The notes under the pieces are model-generated. The model searched no databases and had not been told where the DNA came from. It was given only the letters and a program-made list of their open reading frames with translations. Both the position numbers and the translations under genes were made by a program. Below are positions 10,020 through 23,180 of a stretch of DNA of 64,000 nt, in pieces. Source of the DNA: Metridium senile (Eukaryota; Cnidaria; Anthozoa; Actiniaria; Metridiidae). How positions within the stretch are numbered: the first letter of the stretch is position 1; each line of letters starts with the position of its first letter. The stretch covers positions 7,076,229-7,140,228 of the forward strand of contig OX459110.1 in the NCBI GenBank assembly GCA_949775045.1. The letters are read 5' to 3'.

Positions 10020-10941
10020 GGTAGTTCGGGACCCAGCCGTAATCACATAATTTCGTTTTTTAGCTTTTATTATTTTCCGATTTGAAAATCTTGGGAACGT
10101 TATGCATTCACAAGACAAGCACATCATCTCAGCAAAAAATCTCCTGAATTTAGACCCGCATTCACGAGAAATCAAGATTTTTCGTTAAATTCATGATTTT
10201 TCGCGTTCAAATCCGCGTCGTTTTAGTGTCGATTTTTGGAACTATAATGCGTCACATAAATTAGTGTTTTGGGCAAGAATAAAGAATTAAACTGGTCATA
10301 ATTAGCTTTACATCGATTCTAGAGATATTAGCGGACCAAAAAATGTTAAAGTTTGTTTCGATAATCTTATAGGGAACTAGTTACCAGTCCGGCACGGACA
10401 AAAAACAGGTTCACGAAATATACATTTTAAAGGGTTTTCGTGCAATAACTCGGAAAAGAGCATGGTGTCACCCCATTTTTATTTTATAGATGGATTTCCC
10501 CTAGCAGAACTCTTCATTCCGTGAAATAAAAATGATATGGTTTTCGAGCGCAAAATGTGGTATTTTTCACATTTTGAGTTTATTTTTGCATCAAAATTCT
10601 CGACATGCACGTACTTTTCGCAGTATTTTTTTGCCCAAAGGATTTTCTAGAGTAAAACATGGCAAATAATATGTTTGTTAGGAAAGTGTCTTGCTTTTGC
10701 AAATGCTTGTTAAAAAGTTTGTTATCGGGAAAAATAGAATAAATAGCGTTTTATGTTTCAAATTCCGACAATTCTTGTCACAAAAATGACCAAAATGGGC
10801 CCCAGTCTACCGCCCTTATCTCCGAAACGAGCACGGTGACCCATTATTTTTATTTTAGTTTTGAACTTAACTTAGTTTGCTCTTTTTACATGAGAAGTTT
10901 CAAAAAGATCTAACGATAGAATCTATGACGCCCGAACTACC
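10020..10941. mobile_element. 0.9-kb non-autonomous element with TTAA borders
   Basis: Ends ggtagttcggg and cccgaactacc are inverted and each abuts TTAA (10016-10019 and 10942-10945). This is the signature of piggyBac-type target duplication. No transposase frame is present. Confidence 0.75.
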
Positions 10942-11201
10942 TTAAGTGCATCATTGCCGGCTGGTTCAAAATCATAGAACATACTAGAAGCAAAGACCGC
11001 TAGGGTATATGAGTAAGAGGCAAATCAGGTTTTATGTAGTCAGAGAAAACATTTATATTTTTACCTAAAGAAATTAGCTCCCCTTAACTCTACAAATATT
11101 CAGGAAATACATCAGAAATTGGTGTTATTTGACACATTTATTAAATTAGTTAAAACACTTTTCCTGGTATCCTTGCAATCTTCTATGTTTTGGAACTTGA
11201 T

Positions 11202-11375
11202 TACAGACCTCTTTACCTTCCTTGTTTGTTGTCCTATTTCAGATCACATGATGCTACCCTTGGGAATGGTTTCTTTCACATGTAAATGATATAACACGTT
11301 CATCATAAAAGAACAACTCTCAAGGGAATGACACGTGGTCTGAAATGGGCAATTTGCATACAGAGGTAAAGAGCT
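11202..11375. repeat. Imperfect inverted-repeat element
   Basis: The left arm cagacctctttacc is matched by agaggtaaagagctc on the right. Inner segments (tttcagatcaca and tggtctgaaat) also pair. Confidence 0.5.
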
Positions 11376-11569
11376 CTATTGCTCAGCTTAGCATATAACC
11401 AAAGTTTTCCATCAACAAAAGACTAAATAGAGTGCTAACAGTATATACATGAAATAAAATCAAACTGTTATTGTGTAATAGTTCTTATTTAGTGACTACA
11501 AGTCACTATCAAAGACAATTAAAGTTGGGTATTGTTTCCTTTTGTATTTCATGTTTCTGGTTGAGTGAA

Positions 11570-11835
11570 AATGACTAAATAGAAACTATAAGTTACACCT
11601 ACTTGCAATAAGGTTGTCATACAAAAATATACATTTGTTATAAAGAAAATAGAACATTAGGATGTAGTACGATAGGAATTGATTAAAAGACAAAAGAAGA
11701 TCACTCAAGCTGAACTCTCTCTTTTGTCTTTTAATTAATTCCTTTCGCACTAAATCACAAATGTTCTATTTTCTTTGTGACAAATGTTCTATTTTGTATG
11801 ACAACCTTACTGCAAGTAGATGTAGTAACTATTTT
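11570..11835. repeat. Inverted-repeat element
   Basis: The left arm (acttgcaataaggttgtcat) and right arm (atgacaaccttactgcaagt) pair, as do the inner parts around aaaatagaacatt and attaaaagacaaaagaag. A duplicated stretch tgttctattttctttgtgac lies in the right arm. Confidence 0.6.
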
Positions 11836-12612
11836 GTTTTTAGCCTTTTCTGTAGCCTGGAATTTAATCAGTATCAACACATATTAAAAAGGAATGGACA
11901 TTTTGCACAAAGCTTTCAAGCACATAGTAATTGTCCATTTAATGCCTCATCTATATGAGCAAATAATATGTCACATAAAAAATGTTTGTGTAGACGAGCC
12001 TTAATTTATAGTTAAAATAGAAACAGAATACAAAAGAAAACAGTTGGAATAACATTAGGAACAAAAGATGAAGTATACACTGTATAAAGAGTTATGGTTG
12101 CAAATTTCTTTGATGTTTTACAGCAAAAACCAATGCATTACAGCCAGCAAATTATGAGTTTCATTTTGATTTAGTTTTTTCTTGGATCCATTAATCAATT
12201 TTGAGGTCAGTGCTGACATCAATCAAAGACTGAGACCATAAATAATAATAATAATAATCATTTTGATTTGGGAATTTTTCTGATTTATCAATTAGTATGG
12301 AAACGATTGGACGAGTGGAGATGTGCTCTGCCCTTTTCAGATATTTTTTGATCCATCAATCAGATTGGAAATGGAGCTTATATGAAATCAACCAATGGCG
12401 GAACAGTTCTACTTAAGCTCCACCTCCAAGGATGATGGTTCGACAAGAAAAGACAAACATCCTACCATAGTCTGAGGTTGCAATGTAATGATTTTAGCTA
12501 CAAACAAGTTCTTCATAGATGCCTATAGATAAGTTATCCTTAGAACTAAGTTAGCCTTAGTTTGTTCCATTATTATTCAGAGAAACTTATGTAGTCTAAT
12601 AGTCTAGTTTCA
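11836..12612. other. Non-coding stretch
   Basis: No gene or clear element is seen. It contains an (aat)n microsatellite at about 12241-12258. Confidence 0.35.
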
Positions 12613-12785
12613 CATAATCTAGTACCCCTGCACTATTCGACAAGAGCATTTGCACAGGCTAAGCCTCGATTTGTTGTCAAAATATTTCCAAATTCCAAGC
12701 CAAGCACTGAAATTGAGATTATCCCTGTGCAAATGCGCCTTTTGTTAAATTGTGAAGCAGTGCTACATAACATGAAACTGGAGTA
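12613..12785. mobile_element. MITE of the 'caccgctgtactatttgacaa' family, diverged copy
   Basis: Left end ctagtacccctgcactattc, internal cacaggctaagcctcgatttg and right end aaatgcgccttttgtta followed by gctacataacatgaaactgg match copies at 34085-34235, 49046-49262 and 51334-51545. The ends are inverted repeats. Confidence 0.65.
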
Positions 12786-13853
12786 TTGTTTTATTTAGTG
12801 CAAATTAAGTAAGATGCATGATATATTCGAGTACAGTTTAGCATAATTATCTACATATTATTTGTACCTATTTTAGGTTAGTAGCACAATGCAGACACTC
12901 AACCATGAACACCTCAACATGTTTTTGACCAATCAGTTTCGAGAATAGAAACAAAAAGTATTGACATTATTTTACTTTTTCCTTGTTATTATCTAGATAT
13001 CAAATGTGAATCCAATACTTATAATTATTCATGAGGTAATTAGCCAACCCAATGGCGTGATTCTGGTCACATGCAGAAACTTGAAATGAGAGAAAGTAGT
13101 CCCAAAGCAACTGGAAATAGTCCCAAAGCAACTCAAACAGATTTCCAGTTGCTTTGGGATAACTTGTTGCAGCATGCTTTTAGGACTGAACAAAGGTAGT
13201 TTAGGTCACTGAAATCTTGCTATTGTACAAATATATAACCAATATAAAGCATTTTTATGCTTTGGTTCTAAGATTGATTTCCATATTGATCATTTTAATT
13301 CAAAGATTTCTCCCGAAGAATTAATGAGGATCAGATGTCGTTCAAAGTCCTCCAATTTGGACCGGACAGGATTTCAAGTCCTTGCAATTAGTTGAGCGGA
13401 CATGAAATCCTGTTGTCCTCATTGTTGGTCTTTAAACATTATATAAAAAACATACTTTATTATCAAATTAAAACTTTAGAACACAACTTGTATTCATCAG
13501 ACCTTTCTTGTACATTATTTAATAGAAACTGAAAAACCAGTGTTTGCATCTACCCACTAATCTTTGTTAAACAGCAAGAGGGAACAGTTTTTTTTGTTGC
13601 AACCACTAACAGTAAATGCTAATGATCTAACTCGTGGTTGGTTGTTGTGAAAATATGTTCATTTATATTGTTTAGATGGAGAACTTGGATTCATTTTAAG
13701 AGTTTTTGAAGCATTCATGGTTTGAGTGTCCACACTGTTAACAGGTACACTTTGTTTTGCATGAGATAAAAGTCACATGACCGCATAGAATTATTGCACA
13801 TTCTTGTGCCCTAGACAGCCTAAGAAACAATCTAATATTAAATGTCCATCAAT
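12786..13853. other. Intergenic region downstream of PPP6C with two short palindromes
   Basis: 13098-13162 has tandem and inverted copies of tcccaaagcaact. 13345-13430 has inverted gaccggacaggatttca-type arms. No open frame of interest is present. Confidence 0.45.
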
Positions 13854-16800
13854 CTACAGAAAATAAGGCGTTGTTGTCCTTGGCGGAATCACTCTCTCAT
13901 AGTCCGGCACAGCTTGAAATAGCTTAGGTTCTCTATTATCAGCATCAATAAAAGATAAGATGGATGCTATATTACCACATCTGTAGCAGTAGTTAGGTGC
14001 TGACCATACAGTAACTAGTTGCTCATCAAACATGTATTTGTAACCTTCATGGACTAACTGATGGGCACGGCAGATCAGCTTCAGATTGTTGACATGGACA
14101 AACTAGTGAATCATAATACAGGGTTAGTATGGGCAAAATGAAATTAGTGTTGTTGGTTTATATGTTTAAGTAAAATATTACCAAAATGTTATCCTCATAA
14201 TCATCAAAATCAAATATTAAGCAACCCCCCATTGTTGGTTGGTAAAAAATATCATAACCCCCTATATTCGCCCAGTTTATCACTAAAGCTGCATAAAATT
14301 AGTAACAATCCCTCCCCCACCCCTATAAAAGCTTCCGAAAATAATGTGACCCTCCTCAATATTGCCGACCCCCCATACACTAATAAATGAAAGCCCCTAA
14401 TCACCATTACCACTATCATTATCATCTCTACCATAGCGATCACTGTTGCCCTAATTATCATTATCACTGTGCATCACTGTCATCATTATCATCTCTACCA
14501 TAGCAATCACTGTTGCCCTAATTATCATTATCACTGTGCATCACTGTCATCATTATCATCTCTACCATAGCAATCACTGTTGCCCTAATTATCATTATCA
14601 CTGTGCATCACTGTCATCATTATCATCTCTACCATAGCAATCACTATTGCCCTAATTATCATTATCACTGTGCACAGTCATCATTATCATCTCTACCATA
14701 GCAATCACTGTTGCCCTAATTATCATTATCACTGTGCATCACTGTCATCATTATCATCTCTACCATAGCAATCACTGTTGCCCTAATTATCATTATCACT
14801 GTGCATCACTGTCATCATTATCATCTCTACCATAGCAATCACTGTTGCCCTAATTATCATTATCACTGTGCATCACTGTCATCATTATCATCTCTACCAT
14901 AGCAATCACTGTTGCCCTAATTATCATTATCACTGTGCATCACTGTCATCATTATCATCTCTACCATAGCAATCACTGTTGCCCTAATTATCATTATCAC
15001 TGTGCATCACTGTCATCATTATCATCTCTACCATAGCAATCACTGTTGCCCTAATTATCATTATCACAGTGCATCACTGTCATCATTATCATCTCTACCA
15101 TAGCAATCACTGTTGCCCTAATTATCATTATCACTGTGCATCACTGTCATCATTATCATCTCTACCATAGCAATCACTGTTGCCCTAATTATCATTATCA
15201 CAGTGCATCACTGTCATCATTATCATCTCTACCATAGCAATCACTGTTGCCCTAATTATCATTATCACTGTGCATCACTGTCATCATTATCATCTCTACC
15301 ATGATAGCAATCACTGTTGCCCTAATTATCATTATCACTGTGCATCACTGTCATCATTATCATCACCATCATTAATCATCAATTATCACTATCACTATAA
15401 AAAAAATACAATATATCAATTTTTCATGTCTCAATTTCTCTAAATGGCAGACATAAGCGTCCTATACTTATTGAGGAGACTCAGACTAACTACTCCTACA
15501 TTAAATATTTTAGCACACAACTCTGCTGCAACAAATGATGCAACAAATGATGATTTTTGCAGAGGGAGAAAAACCGGATAACCCCAAGAAAACCCTTGGC
15601 ATTTGAGTGGCATTGGAAAGAACAACACATCAAACAAATCTAACTCACATAATTATAGAGTGACATACAATCAATGCCCTAGCCCAAACCTGGAGCAAGT
15701 GGTGCACTGTAAACCAGTAGGCCCCCCATCATCATCTACACCTGTACCCCCTATGTCCTCATCATTGATCGTGATTATCACCAAACATTATATCTGCTCT
15801 CATCATCACAATCATAACCATCATCATAATGAGTCGCAATTGATAAACATTTGACTTTCTTAATATATATTATAAAATTGATGAATAATTAATGAGCAAT
15901 TGACAGAAGAATTCACGTCCATGACGGAGGTTGTATATCCGATACAGATTTGTCCTGATTTGCATAAGTTTTAACTTGAATTATCTTGTCCAGATTTACG
16001 TTTATTTTGACAATTTTAGTAAAATATCAAATAACTAATGTTGGAGTTTCATAAGTACTATACAATATTTGTGTCCGATCTGTATGAGATATACAGTGGC
16101 TTGTATTCGACTTGCTACTGTATATCTCATACAGATCAGACACGAATATTGTATATAGTACAAAATAATAGAAAAATGTATCATGATTGAATATCCTTAC
16201 CTCACTGGTAACTTTAGGTCCAAACAGCCAGCCAGCACCTCTAGGACTTATTGCCCAGGTGTCTACTTCTTCTGGGTCAGACCATACAAGATCTTGAAAC
16301 AGGTTAAGGAACACACAAACAATATCCTCCTTCAATAGTACATGTGGTTTTGAAAACTAATTAATGGTGTCTGGAAGGTTTGTTTTGGTGTTTTTAGGGG
16401 ACATTTAAGGTTATCATAAGTTGGTGGACGTTGATCCTGTTGTATATAAATAATGTGCATTGTAAAAGCTACTTTATTCGCTTACCCAGATAGAATAGTT
16501 GGGCTGCCTGTGTTCTGGCCAATTATTTTGCCCCAAAAAAAGTTAAAAAAAAAACAAGACATAATTTTGAAACCACTCTTGACTAGTGATTTTCATTTAA
16601 AGGATACCACAAAATGCTCCTTTGTGAGGGATTTCCATATTACGATCAAGTGTTCTTATCTATAAAATAAAAAAAACCATCATTGACTGCATGACACACT
16701 AGTGACACACTAGTGATACTACACTAGTCTAGTCTAGTCTAGTCTAGTTGACTCTGACTCATCTTATTCATGTAATTACCTGGTCAATAGTTTTGATATC

Positions 16801-19800
16801 TGGTGAAAGTCCCCCATGAACACAGAGAACTTGGCCATCAATAATCTATAAATTATAATAAAAATAATAATTAGAATTATGATAATAAAACAATTATTTT
16901 TACAGTGCGGACACTCCAACCTGAACCACTTAGACAAGACCGTCCAGTCAAATTACGATATTTGTACAATAGTTTATTCTGACCAATCGTTACTTTCTAT
17001 ATTTTGGCGCAATCTTTACTGTTTACATCGATCAGCTACCTCATTGGCTCATTGGAATATTGCAATCCGATTGGTTAATTGCATATTTTGTCTAAAAATA
17101 TCTTGTTTAAAATACAATTTTGGAATATATTGACTAGTTTGAGTCAGTAGCCAAGTGTGCACAGATTTGGTGATTGGTTTTGTATGTTAGATGTGGTTAA
17201 ATGCAATTTATGCGAGGTTAAACTCGAGGTTAAACTTCGTGCATGCTGATGTCAGTAAACAAAATCTAAGAAGTTTTCAAGGAGTTTTCAAGGACCAAAA
17301 AGCAATTTTTAAGCACTTTTTGCGATAACTTTGATATATTGCTGTCATAATTGGTAACGTCGCACAGAATGAACAAATTTCATCAAAATTTACCCTACTT
17401 TAGCTAGAATTAAGGATACACGGGACACTCTGGGGATGTGTTTTTGAAAACATTATAGAGCGTTCAATACACATTAAACTCCCCATAAAGTATACATTTT
17501 TTGAAAGCTAAATAACCAAAGTTTACATAATTGATAAATGTTTTGGATAAAAATCATTTGTTTTTGAAATATCGAGGATTCATTAAAAGCGCATTGGCTC
17601 GATTTGAAAAGTTAACATTCACACGGTTTATGGTAGACAGATCAAATTTTTTTTGCATCCTATTATACGTAATTTGAACTTTTTAAGTGTGTTTGCGTTT
17701 TCTTTTTTAACGCTTCGTTATTTTTTTATGTCCGTTTAACTTTAGACCTACATGTTTTTAAGCACATTTTTTAGTAAATGCCTAATATCTAAAGAACTAA
17801 AAGGAAAACAAAGAAACACAGACACACTTTGAAACTTGAGCATTGTTGGAGTCTACATGCAAAAGTTTGTTATAATTGATGGAAAAGCACGCGTAGCTTA
17901 ATTTTTTGAATTTTTTGTATTCGAATCCTCGATATTTCAAAAACAAATGACTTTTATCCAAAACATTTATCAATTATGTAAACTTTGGTTATTTAGCTTT
18001 CAAAAAATGTATACTTTATGGGGAATTTAATGCGAATTGAACGCTCTATAATGTTTTCAAAAATATGTCCCCAGAGTGTCCCGTGTATCCTTAAGGAGCT
18101 TTTAAGGAATTTTTGCTGATTTTCTAAAATTCAAGTGCTTTTCAAGTGCCCTTAAAAAGGTAAATCAAATCTAAGTAGTTTTCAAGGAGTTTAAGGAGTA
18201 GCACGAACCCTGTGGGATAGCTTGTGGTCAGCGGTCATGTGTGTGCAGGGGGTACCCCGAGCCCTGCTAGGACTTGCCAGATAGCATGTGGCTCACTTTG
18301 TGCTTTCATTGCGTGTTTTCCTGGTAAGTATGATAGGTAAGCATACTCTCCACTGACTATGGTCAGTGTGACGGGTGCTAGTCAGTGGACCATGGATGGT
18401 TACCATGGTTACTGCCTTGTCGTCAGGGACATGTGCGTCTTTGTTGTGCATCATAGCACACACGCCATCCTCATCATTGGAGATGAGTTTAATATGTACA
18501 GTAATTCAAATGTCAGTTTGCGCTAACCGTTACTTCAAACAAACTTAAATGTCTATCTTTCCTTCTTTAAGTCATGGAGATAGTAACATGAGGTTCTGCT
18601 TGCATGGTATTTTTTGTAGTTATTTTTTACTTGTGCATGTATATGTGATAAATCAAATAATAATTGTACTTACTGCAGCTATGGTTAATAAGTCGAAGAC
18701 TTTACAACAATATCTCCAGGCATTAGCATTACCATATTTAGATTGACACTCATCTGAAATAAACGCAATGAATGATTATCGCATTGAATGCCTCACTAGT
18801 TGTCATGTTCATTTATTGACTTTGTTAATAACTTTTTGTTTGTTTGTTTGCTCAGTTTTTTAATCAGCCAATAATATCACATTGATCAATTAGTTTAAAA
18901 TCCTTTGCATAATTATTACAATTCAATTGATTCAATTTATTGGTTACACAGTTGCTGTGTTAATTTGCACTGTAAATTATTAATTATCCATGCTCTTATA
19001 CTCACTCAAGTCAAATAAAATAAATGATAGGTAATATTAATAATAAAATTTGTAATAAATTTGTAAAAAATGTTGACTAAGCTTTACTGACGTGTCGAGC
19101 TTTTCGCCAGAGTAACTCAGGTGATTGAGTCATTGACTGACAGGCTGTAACTGCTGCTAATTGATTATTCTCCCCATACAGTGGCATTCACAGAGATTAC
19201 TTACCATAAAATCCATATACTTGCGTTATCTGTCTACTTTCATGATTCCCTCTCAACAAAGTAATACGATCAGGCCACCTAAACACAAAAACATTTCCTC
19301 ATTATGCATGGTACCATAAAGAACAAAAAAACAATTGTCCCCTTCACAGTTCCTTGCGCCACCCTAAAAGGTTGCCAGCCTCTGCAACGAAGTGAGATGA
19401 ACGTTGAGCTTGTAATAATAGATACCTTACAGGACAATTATTCACGTATCTCTATCATTGCAAAGTCCCGGCTACCTTTCAAAATGGCGCAGGGAACTGT
19501 AAAGGGGACTAGTCAACCAAGATGATAGATTACATGAAAAAATAATAAAACAATAAGATCAGTATATATCCATAGATTCATTTAAAACTTTACAGAGTAA
19601 CAACATTACCATATTTACTCTCAGAAGATTATTTATTTACACCAGTCCTTTTCAAAGTGAGTATAAATAAGAGCTCCCATCCACACTCTATGTGCAGTTT
19701 CATATGAAGCTTGCAATTGAGGCTGAGGCTTTGACAAAATAGCTTAATTTTAGTCTCTCTTTCATGCTATCCATCTCCTACCAGCAGCTGTGTTCAAATT

Positions 19801-22800
19801 TCTTTCCCTCCCTCCCATCCCCTTTTTTGTTTTGCTCCTTTTTGACTGAACGTTGTTGCAATTGTTTAACAACTGGAAGTGCCATATAAATATTTTCTTT
19901 TAATCTTAAAGTATATTTTCTATTGATGAGAATATTTCACAAAAAACTAACAGAACTTTGGATCTCACAGTCCCCTTCTTCATCAGAACTACGAATATTG
20001 AAATATATTGTGAGCCATCAAATATAATTATTACTTGAACTGAAGAATATAGCTTTTGATAAAATAAGCACTGGATCGGGACCACAGTGCTTAATCAAGG
20101 GTGGCACTTTTTCAAGTAAATATGGTATCATTACTTACTTTGCTTTTAAAGATAGAAGTCTTGTAAATGTCTCTAAACTATAATATCCCCTGTCTACAAA
20201 ATCTCCCTGCAAAGATCATCAAAGCCATTAGATGTATGCCATGAACACATATTTAATGTACTTGCATAATATTTAACAGTTCATAATTTTGTACAAGTTT
20301 ACACTAGGGCCCCATTCGCACTAGAGAAAATTTTGTTTGTTTTACCAAAAAAATCTGTCATCAACGAGGTAGGACAATATTTTTGTGTTGGAACAAAATT
20401 TGTCGCTGCCAACCAAACTTCAAATACGCCACTGTCCTGCTCTAAAGGCCTCCAAACTTTGTAAAAATGTCAATTTTGACAGTTTTGGTAATTACAGGGT
20501 TCGTGCTGATGTCAGTAAACAAAATCTAAGGAGTTTTCAAGGAGTTTTCAAGGACCAAAAAGTAATTTTTAAGCACTTTTTGCGACAACTTTGATATACG
20601 AAAATTTACAAATTTATGAAAATGATGTACAATACTATGATTTTTACTTAACTTTAATTTGCAATACTGGAACTTTTACCCTACTCTAGCTAGAATTAAG
20701 GAGTTTTTAAGGAATTTTTGCTGATTTTCTAAAATTAAGGGCTTTTCAAGTGCCCTTAAAAACATAAATCAAATCTAAGGAGTTTTCAAGGAGTTTAAGG
20801 AGTAGCACGAACCCTGTAATTATCACTTCAACGTGTTCAACGTGTGTTCAAAGTCAACAAAAACCACAAACTTGATCAATCAAACAGATATAAATAGATC
20901 TGTGGTATTATTGTTATTTGTACTGGGAAATGTTCCATTTTTCAATAGGCAGCATTAAATAGAGTAGTCAAATAGTTGAATCTGTTGACGTTTGCGATCG
21001 GCCTAATACTATAGTGCGTATACAGTTTCAAAACCAAAATTTGGTTGAGATAAACTTTTGCAGGAATTTTGGTTGAGCCACACAAACTTTGGCAGGCTAG
21101 TGTGAATGGGGCGTAGAGTTTTACGATTTACAGGCTTTGGCACTAATAGTACTAATAGTACCAGATATTAATTAGCATACATATGCCCTAGTGTGTGAGG
21201 TTGTATTTCACCAACACACACTAAATTTGAGTTTGAGAAACATCTGCGATCATTTAGAAAGTAGAACAACTACAAGTGACGTTATTATCATTGAGTTTAC
21301 GAATGTTGATGGTCTTGATGATTTACTCATGTGAGTCCCTTAGAAGGTATACAGCAGTATAATTTTGGATTTATCACATTTTCTATTTTAATTCATACTT
21401 TAGTTCGGAATCCCACAATTTTGTTGAATATTGAAAATAGTAGCTGCAATAATGTATTTGAACTTTGGCTCTAACGCCTGGCACTATTAGTGCCAATTTG
21501 GACTTTGTGCCGGTAAATCGGAAAACTCTACTCAAAATCACATTTCAAGGCACTGATTGCCTTCTTGATGACAAATTGAAAAATCTAAATAGATGAATAT
21601 TACATACCATAAATATATATGAAGTGTCAGGAACTTGGCCTCCTGTCCTGAATAACTCCTCCAAATCATAGAACTACACACAAAAGGCAAAAACCAGTTA
21701 CTATGCATTTAGTAATAATGATATTGACACCAATTTGTGCAAATTATAAATTGCAATTATAATTCAATATTCTAGATTGTAATGTACGAGTCAAATCCAA
21801 AGGTGCCCATCCCCCCCCCGGGCAAACCCCCGGGCATTTGACTTTTTGAAAAAAAATTGGTCAAATTCCCCACCATCTGGGCAAACTGAACAGTCAAATG
21901 CCCCACTATTGAAACAACAGAATGGTCAAATGCCCGCCCCTCGAGCTCGAGTCAGTGATAAACTCAAATTTTACTTTAAGTAGAAAAGAAAATACTTAAA
22001 CTTCCTTCTACTACATGACGTCTCATGAACATGGTAGACAAAACTTGTACAATCTATTAATATGAAGGGAAATTTCAAAAAACGTTGAAGAAGAGAATGG
22101 TTATTGGCAATTTTTGATTGGTGATTGCACGACCGAAAGATGGATCTCGATATAATTCACAAATCTATCTTAAAAACTGAAAGAACTTGGATTTTCTTTG
22201 CACTTTTCGACTCTAAAACACAAAGACAAGCATTTATACTTCGTTAATTTAATTTTACTTGTGAAAGAACAATACCCAGAGCTCCTTTGCAATCGCTGTT
22301 CGTCAATCGCCAATTCTTTCTGACGTTTTTTGAGATAGGTGTATAACAAGGAAAAACTATCTATCAATTCTTTGCTTTTCGTTTCCGTTCCCGTGTGACT
22401 TTTGCCTGATCATGGGCTACCTGTGGTTAGGACTCCAATGCTTTCTGGGTATTTTTAAAGATGGCCGACACTCGTCAAATGCCCGCCCGTTCAAGTAGCT
22501 AATCGGCGTCAAATTCCCCACTATACGGAACCCAAGTCTTGTCAAATGCCCGGGGTTTGCCCGGGGGGGGGATGGGCACCTTTGGATTTGACTCGTACAT
22601 AATGCGTATTAAAAAGGCGTCCACGTTCAGGGAAATAAGGTGTTAATTACATTCATTCTAATATTTGTATAAAAATACATGTTGCTAGCGCTTATTTCAA
22701 CAATATTTAATGTAAAGTTAAGCATTTTAAATCATACATGCGTTGCCATCATCATATTTTTATTAGTATTTTTCAGCTCTAAAAGATAGCATATTTTCGC

Positions 22801-23103
22801 TGAGCAGCAAAAATGTGAATAAAATCAAGACACATTGATTGTACGAACCTGTCCATGAATATCTCCACAAACTGTTACTGGCGTAGAAACAGGCTGTACG
22901 TTAGACTCTTCAAGCAGCAACTCGCAAACGACATCACACAGTTTCTACAGCAAAACACGTTCAAAATAAACAATAAAAAATAACAGTCGCTTGAAATGCA
23001 CACAAATCAAAGTATCAATAACAATAATTAGTACCTTGAGGTCGTTTTCTGGAAGATATTCGCATTCTTTGGCAATGTCAATCCACCGATCAACGTCCGC
23101 CAT
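13854..23103 (-). CDS. PPP6C: Serine/threonine-protein phosphatase 6 catalytic subunit
   Basis: Ten exons on the minus strand: 23103-23035, 22944-22849, 21673-21608, 20206-20139, 19278-19205, 18753-18674, 16845-16780, 16659-16608, 16292-16201 and 14102-13854. All borders are GT-AG, phases agree throughout, and the product is 303 residues (vertebrate PP6C is about 305). PPP-family metal and phosphate residues sit in GDIHGQ (50-55), GDFVDRG (78-84), GNHES (110-114), VHGG and CRAHQ. The C terminus TPYFL is the conserved, carboxymethylated tail of PP2A/PP4/PP6 enzymes, and the [13 protein letters not shown] block is PP6/PP2A-like. It removes phosphate from Ser/Thr in complexes with SAPS-domain and ankyrin subunits (cell cycle, NF-kB and DNA damage pathways in other animals). 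Introns carry many repeats. The start codon is 77 bp from that of MRPS35. Confidence 0.97.
14399..15365. repeat. 67-bp minisatellite, about 14 copies, in the last PPP6C intron
   Basis: A 67-bp unit (beginning tcatcattatcatctctacc) repeats with very high identity. Successive starts fall 67 bp apart, for example 14481 and 14548. One unit lacks a few bases at about 14670, and one near 15300 has three extra bases. The unit is strongly C/T plus A on the + strand. No coding meaning. Confidence 0.9.
15876..16165. repeat. Repeat with palindromic end; second copy inverted at 48228-48520
   Basis: This block (atgaataattaatgagcaat to tgtatatagtac) contains gaattcacgtccatgacgg, a sequence found in reverse at 48228-48520. 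The palindrome gtccgatctgtatgagatat with its complement lies at 16074-16150. One copy is in a PPP6C intron, the other in the last HSPA14 intron. Confidence 0.65.
17230..18212. mobile_element. 'gcacgaaccctg' element, interrupted by a TTAA element
   Basis: Outer parts 17237-17413 and 18091-18212 match the intact copy at 20495-20816 (gctgatgtcagtaaacaaa at one end, gagtagcacgaaccctg at the other). The 677-bp TTAA element at 17414-18090 sits between them. Confidence 0.75.
17414..18090. mobile_element. 677-bp element with about 190-bp terminal inverted repeats and TTAA target duplication
   Basis: Ends ggatacacgggacactctgg and its complement continue as near-perfect inverted arms to gaatcctcgatattt on each side. 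TTAA is present at 17410-17413 and 18091-18094. The related uninterrupted repeat at 20495-20816 has a single TTAA at the matching point, which shows the empty site. This supports piggyBac-type mobilisation. Confidence 0.85.
19335..19522. mobile_element. MITE of the 'cacagttccttgcgcca' family
   Basis: Ends cccttcacagttccttgcgc and gcgcagggaactgtaaaggg are inverted. The interior holds paired ggacaattattcacg and tctctatcattgcaa. Relatives lie at 35545-35770, 40640-41365 and around 50680-51260. Confidence 0.7.
20300..21112. mobile_element. Element with 'ccccattcgcactag' ends, containing a nested insertion
   Basis: Left end gggccccattcgcactag and right end ctagtgtgaatggggcgta are inverted copies. 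The 322-bp 'cagggttcgtgc' element at 20495-20816 is inserted within. Confidence 0.6.
20495..20816. mobile_element. 322-bp 'cagggttcgtgc' element with 6-bp target duplication
   Basis: Ends cagggttcgtgc and gcacgaaccctg are inverted. Direct repeats taatta (20489-20494 and 20817-20822) flank it. The interior consists of aaggagttttcaagga motifs repeated in both halves. It is the intact reference for the interrupted copy at 17230-18212. Confidence 0.8.
21113..21533. mobile_element. Inverted-repeat element abutting the previous one
   Basis: Left end agagttttacgatttacagg and right end gtaaatcggaaaactct are inverted, followed inward by ggcactaatagt and actattagtgcc. It begins where the 20300-21112 element ends. 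Confidence 0.65.
21781..22599. mobile_element. 0.8-kb element with about 55-bp terminal inverted repeats
   Basis: Arms starting atgtacgagtcaaatccaaa and ending with the exact complement run through the C-rich gcccatccccccccc. Inside are repeated gtcaaatgcccg motifs and a gggctacctgtggtta segment seen also at about 4875 and 46003. Non-coding. It lies in PPP6C intron 2. Confidence 0.8.
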
Positions 23104-23180
23104 TTTTCCCTTCTTTAGCGATGGCCTCGATTTGAAGTATGGCCAAGGAGGTCTGGGTCGGTCTGGGTAGTAAATTCAAC
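23104..23180. promoter_or_regulatory. Shared PPP6C/MRPS35 divergent promoter interval
   Basis: Only 77 bp separate the PPP6C ATG (minus, 23103) from the MRPS35 ATG (plus, 23181), so the two must share a core promoter or have overlapping 5' ends. No TATA box is evident. YY1-like AAnATGGCGG motifs overlap both start codons (aaaaATGGCGG on minus, caacATGGCGG on plus). Confidence 0.7.

Noticed and set aside
14399..15365. CRISPR-like array
   Set aside because: Units are contiguous 67-bp tandem copies with no unique spacers, and the genome is eukaryotic.
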